Below the pieces are notes generated by a model. The model did no database searches. It was not told the DNA's origin and was given only the letters and a program-made list of their open reading frames with translations. The translations under genes were made by a program, and so were the position numbers. This document shows, piece by piece, positions 62,430-64,000 of a DNA stretch of 64,000 bases; positions within the stretch are counted from its first letter, which is position 1; each line of letters starts with the position of its first letter. The DNA is from Kocuria tytonis (GTDB taxonomy: Bacteria > Actinomycetota > Actinomycetes > Actinomycetales > Micrococcaceae). The stretch is from positions 1 through 64,000 of the forward strand of contig NZ_PNJG02000006.1 in assembly GCF_003226895.2 (NCBI RefSeq), read 5' to 3'.

Positions 62430-62834
62430 ATGGACCACGGCCAGTACCTCGTGCTGATGGGCCTGTGCGTGGCGATCACCCTGCCCCTCGAATTCTTGGT
62501 GGGGGTGCGGGTCTACCGCCGCCCCGCGCGGTTGCTGCGGGTGATGCTGCCGGTCATCGTGCTGTTCGTGGCGCGGGACCTGTGGGGCATCCACCGCGAC
62601 CACTGGTTCTACAATCCGCGTTTCATCACGGGGATCCACCTGGGGCCGCTGCCGCTCGAGGAGCTCGTGTTCTTCGTGGTGATCCCCATCTGCGGGCTGC
62701 TCACCTACGAAGCGGTCGCCAAGATCCTCCGGCTCGCCCGGGGGACAGGACCCCTGCGGTTCCGGTGGCCGGACGGCCTGGTCCGGGAAGACCTGGTCCG
62801 TGGTGGTTCGACTCCGGGTGGGCCCCGTGCCTGA
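62430..62834 (+). CDS. crtYc: Lycopene cyclase subunit CrtYc
   Basis: 134 residues from ATG 62430; AGGAAGG is upstream. Three membrane helices with the heterodimeric-cyclase motif 'LGPLPLEELVFFVVIP'. With CrtYd it cyclises the ends of lycopene; beta-rings are expected from the neighbouring CrtU-like gene, but C50-type (epsilon/gamma) cyclases look similar. The stop overlaps crtYd by eight bases. Confidence 0.88.
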   Translation: MDHGQYLVLMGLCVAITLPLEFLVGVRVYRRPARLLRVMLPVIVLFVARDLWGIHRDHWFYNPRFITGIHLGPLPLEELVFFVVIPICGLLTYEAVAKILRLARGTGPLRFRWPDGLVREDLVRGGSTPGGPRA

Positions 62835-63150
62835 GTACACCGTCCTCACCGTGATCGGGGTCGTCGCCGTGGTGCTCCTGGAGCTGCTCTGGGCCCGGAC
62901 GGGAATCTTCCGCACGGCCCGGTACTGGATCGCCATGGCCATCGTCCTGTCGTTCCAGATCCCGGTGGACGGCTGGCTGACCAAGCTGTCGAACCCGGTG
63001 GTGCTGTACAACCCCCGGGATTTCTCCGGCGTCCGCTTCCCGTGGGACATCCCGGTGGAGGACTTCGGGTTCGGCTTCGCCATGGTGACGCTGACGCTGA
63101 TGCTGTGGCGCCGGGCCGAGATCCGCCAGGCCGACCATGACCACCGCTGA
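62827..63150 (+). CDS. crtYd: Lycopene cyclase subunit CrtYd
   Basis: 107 residues from GTG 62827, with GGTGGG upstream. Three membrane helices; 'LYNPRDFSGVRFPWDIPVEDFGFGFAMVTLTLMLW' pairs with the CrtYc motif and contains the conserved Pro-Val-Glu-Asp. The second half of the heterodimeric lycopene cyclase. Both halves have the normal small size. Confidence 0.88.
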   Translation: MPEYTVLTVIGVVAVVLLELLWARTGIFRTARYWIAMAIVLSFQIPVDGWLTKLSNPVVLYNPRDFSGVRFPWDIPVEDFGFGFAMVTLTLMLWRRAEIRQADHDHR

Positions 63151-63345
63151 GCACCCGGTGCGCAGATGCGCCGCGCCTCCGTTCGGGGGCGGAACCACCC
63201 GCCGTACGGTTCCGGCGGCACACACCCCGGGCGGCGACGTCGTCCGCCACCCTTCACCACCCGCCGCGCCTCCCCCAGCCGCTGCCGCCACCCGGCAGCG
63301 GGGGCGGGATGCCGCGCACCGTCGTCACGAGAAAGCCGCACACCG

Positions 63346-64000
63346 ATGAGCACCCCTGAGCAGCACTTCCCCGGACGCGACCGACGGGCCGTCCGGCATC
63401 CAGGACCGACCGGCGCACCGCGCGTGGACGGCGACCGCACCGCAGTGGTCATCGGGGGCGGCATCGCCGGCATCGCCGCTGCCACGGCCCTGGCCGAGCG
63501 TGGCACGCGGGTGACGCTGCTGGAGTCCACGGACCGCCTCGGCGGTCGAGTGGCGGCGTGGCCGCTGCCGGACGGACGCAGCATGAGCCGGGGCTTCCAC
63601 GCGTTCTTCCGGCAGTACTACAACCTCCGTTCCCTGCTGCGTCGCGTGGATCCCGACCTGCAGTGGCTCACCCCCGTGACGGACTACCCGCTGCTGAGAG
63701 CCGGCCGCCCCGGGGACTCCTTCGCCAACATTCCGCGCACACCGCCGTGGAACGTCCTCGGCTTCGTGCTACGCAGCCCCGCCTTCACTCCCCGGAGCCT
63801 GTCCCGCGTCAACGCCAAGGCGGCCCTGGAGATGATGCGGGTCCGCTTCCCGGACACCTTCTCCGCGTACGACGGCGAGTCCGCGGCCATGTTCCTCGAC
63901 CGGCTGCGCTTCCCGGAGGACGCACGCGATCTGGCCCTGGAGGTCTTCGCCCGATCGTTCTTCGCCTCTCCGGACGACTTCGCCGCCGGGGAGCTCGTGG
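63346..64000 (+). CDS. crtU: FAD-dependent carotenoid oxidoreductase, CrtU-like (3' end outside the window)
   Basis: Partial: 218 residues are visible from ATG 63346 to the window edge, in one open frame. After about 30 polar residues comes 'TAVVIGGGIAGIAAATALAERG' (FAD binding), then 'GFHAFFRQYYNLRSLLRRVDP' and 'ARSFFASPDDFAAGELV', which match the isorenieratene-synthase-like (CrtU) family of desaturase/methyltransferases that aromatise beta-rings. The order crtYc-crtYd-crtU matches the Brevibacterium linens cluster. The 195-base gap before it holds no convincing gene. Confidence 0.75.
   Translation, partial: MSTPEQHFPGRDRRAVRHPGPTGAPRVDGDRTAVVIGGGIAGIAAATALAERGTRVTLLESTDRLGGRVAAWPLPDGRSMSRGFHAFFRQYYNLRSLLRRVDPDLQWLTPVTDYPLLRAGRPGDSFANIPRTPPWNVLGFVLRSPAFTPRSLSRVNAKAALEMMRVRFPDTFSAYDGESAAMFLDRLRFPEDARDLALEVFARSFFASPDDFAAGELV

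Noticed and set aside
63137-63349. 70-codon frame overlapping the end of crtYd
   Set aside because: Pro/Ala/Arg-rich with no ribosome binding site or recognisable domain; treated as non-coding.
1-64000. tRNA, rRNA genes, insertion sequences or prophage
   Set aside because: No transposase, integrase or phage protein and no tRNA- or rRNA-like sequence was recognised on reading both strands; a tRNAscan search would be needed to be certain.

Overview
The window is very GC-rich actinobacterial DNA. Genes overlap tightly (many ATGA and GTGA start/stop overlaps), start codons are often GTG, and -10 elements resemble TAGNNT. The cell-division kinase locus fhaA-fhaB-pstP-rodA-pbpA-pknA-pknB, followed by pabA and crgA, has the arrangement found near the chromosome origin of Actinobacteria. 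Together with C40-type carotenoid genes this suggests a pigmented member of the Micrococcaceae, perhaps Kocuria or a relative. That assignment is inference; no rRNA or tRNA gene was seen.

Region 1 (1-12.9 kb) is the most unusual part. After a broken LssY-like gene ending in a 28-base C tract, a convergent gene pair shares one terminator (2779-2816). Reading leftward from 12875 is an eight-gene operon: a two-domain alpha/beta hydrolase, a secreted esterase lipoprotein, a phosphopantetheinyl transferase, an acyl carrier protein, an acyl-CoA-dehydrogenase-like enzyme, a truncated class II aminoacyl-tRNA-synthetase homologue (amino acid:carrier-protein ligase), a DUF1839 protein and a large GH2-like protein. 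All junctions but one overlap. A paralogue of the hydrolase (1007-2761) faces the operon. I read this as a system that activates an amino acid, loads it on a carrier protein, oxidises it and transfers it to an unknown, possibly glycan, acceptor.

Region 2 (13-24.6 kb) is an exopolysaccharide locus: glycosyltransferase, gmd and fcl (GDP-L-fucose synthesis) rightward; Wzz-like, Wzy-like, GT2 and flippase genes leftward; and a WcaF-like acetyltransferase with a GT4 enzyme rightward. The initiating sugar transferase is not in the window. The locus ends with a 29-residue amphipathic peptide gene that has its own terminator, followed by three 61-bp imperfect repeats.

Region 3 (24.9-31 kb) holds housekeeping genes: serA (apparently leaderless), an SLC13-type transporter, dps and a FadH-like dienoyl-CoA reductase. 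Region 4 (31.1-43 kb) is the growth and division signalling operon, with pabA, crgA and a small membrane protein. Region 5 (43-47.3 kb) has YceI, two flavin reductases, AlkB and a luciferase-like monooxygenase.

Region 6 (47.4-53 kb) is marR-crtE-crtB-crtI, a fructosamine-kinase-like gene and a small membrane protein. Region 7 (53.5-57.3 kb) is metF-metE under an apparent SAM-IV riboswitch whose downstream hairpin hides the metF ribosome binding site. Region 8 (57.5-64 kb) resumes pigment genes: a GT1 glycosyltransferase, a membrane glycosyltransferase, a DUF998 protein, a cytochrome P450, the two halves of a heterodimeric lycopene cyclase (crtYc, crtYd) and the start of a CrtU-like gene. The set suggests a hydroxylated, possibly glycosylated, aromatic carotenoid of the isorenieratene type.
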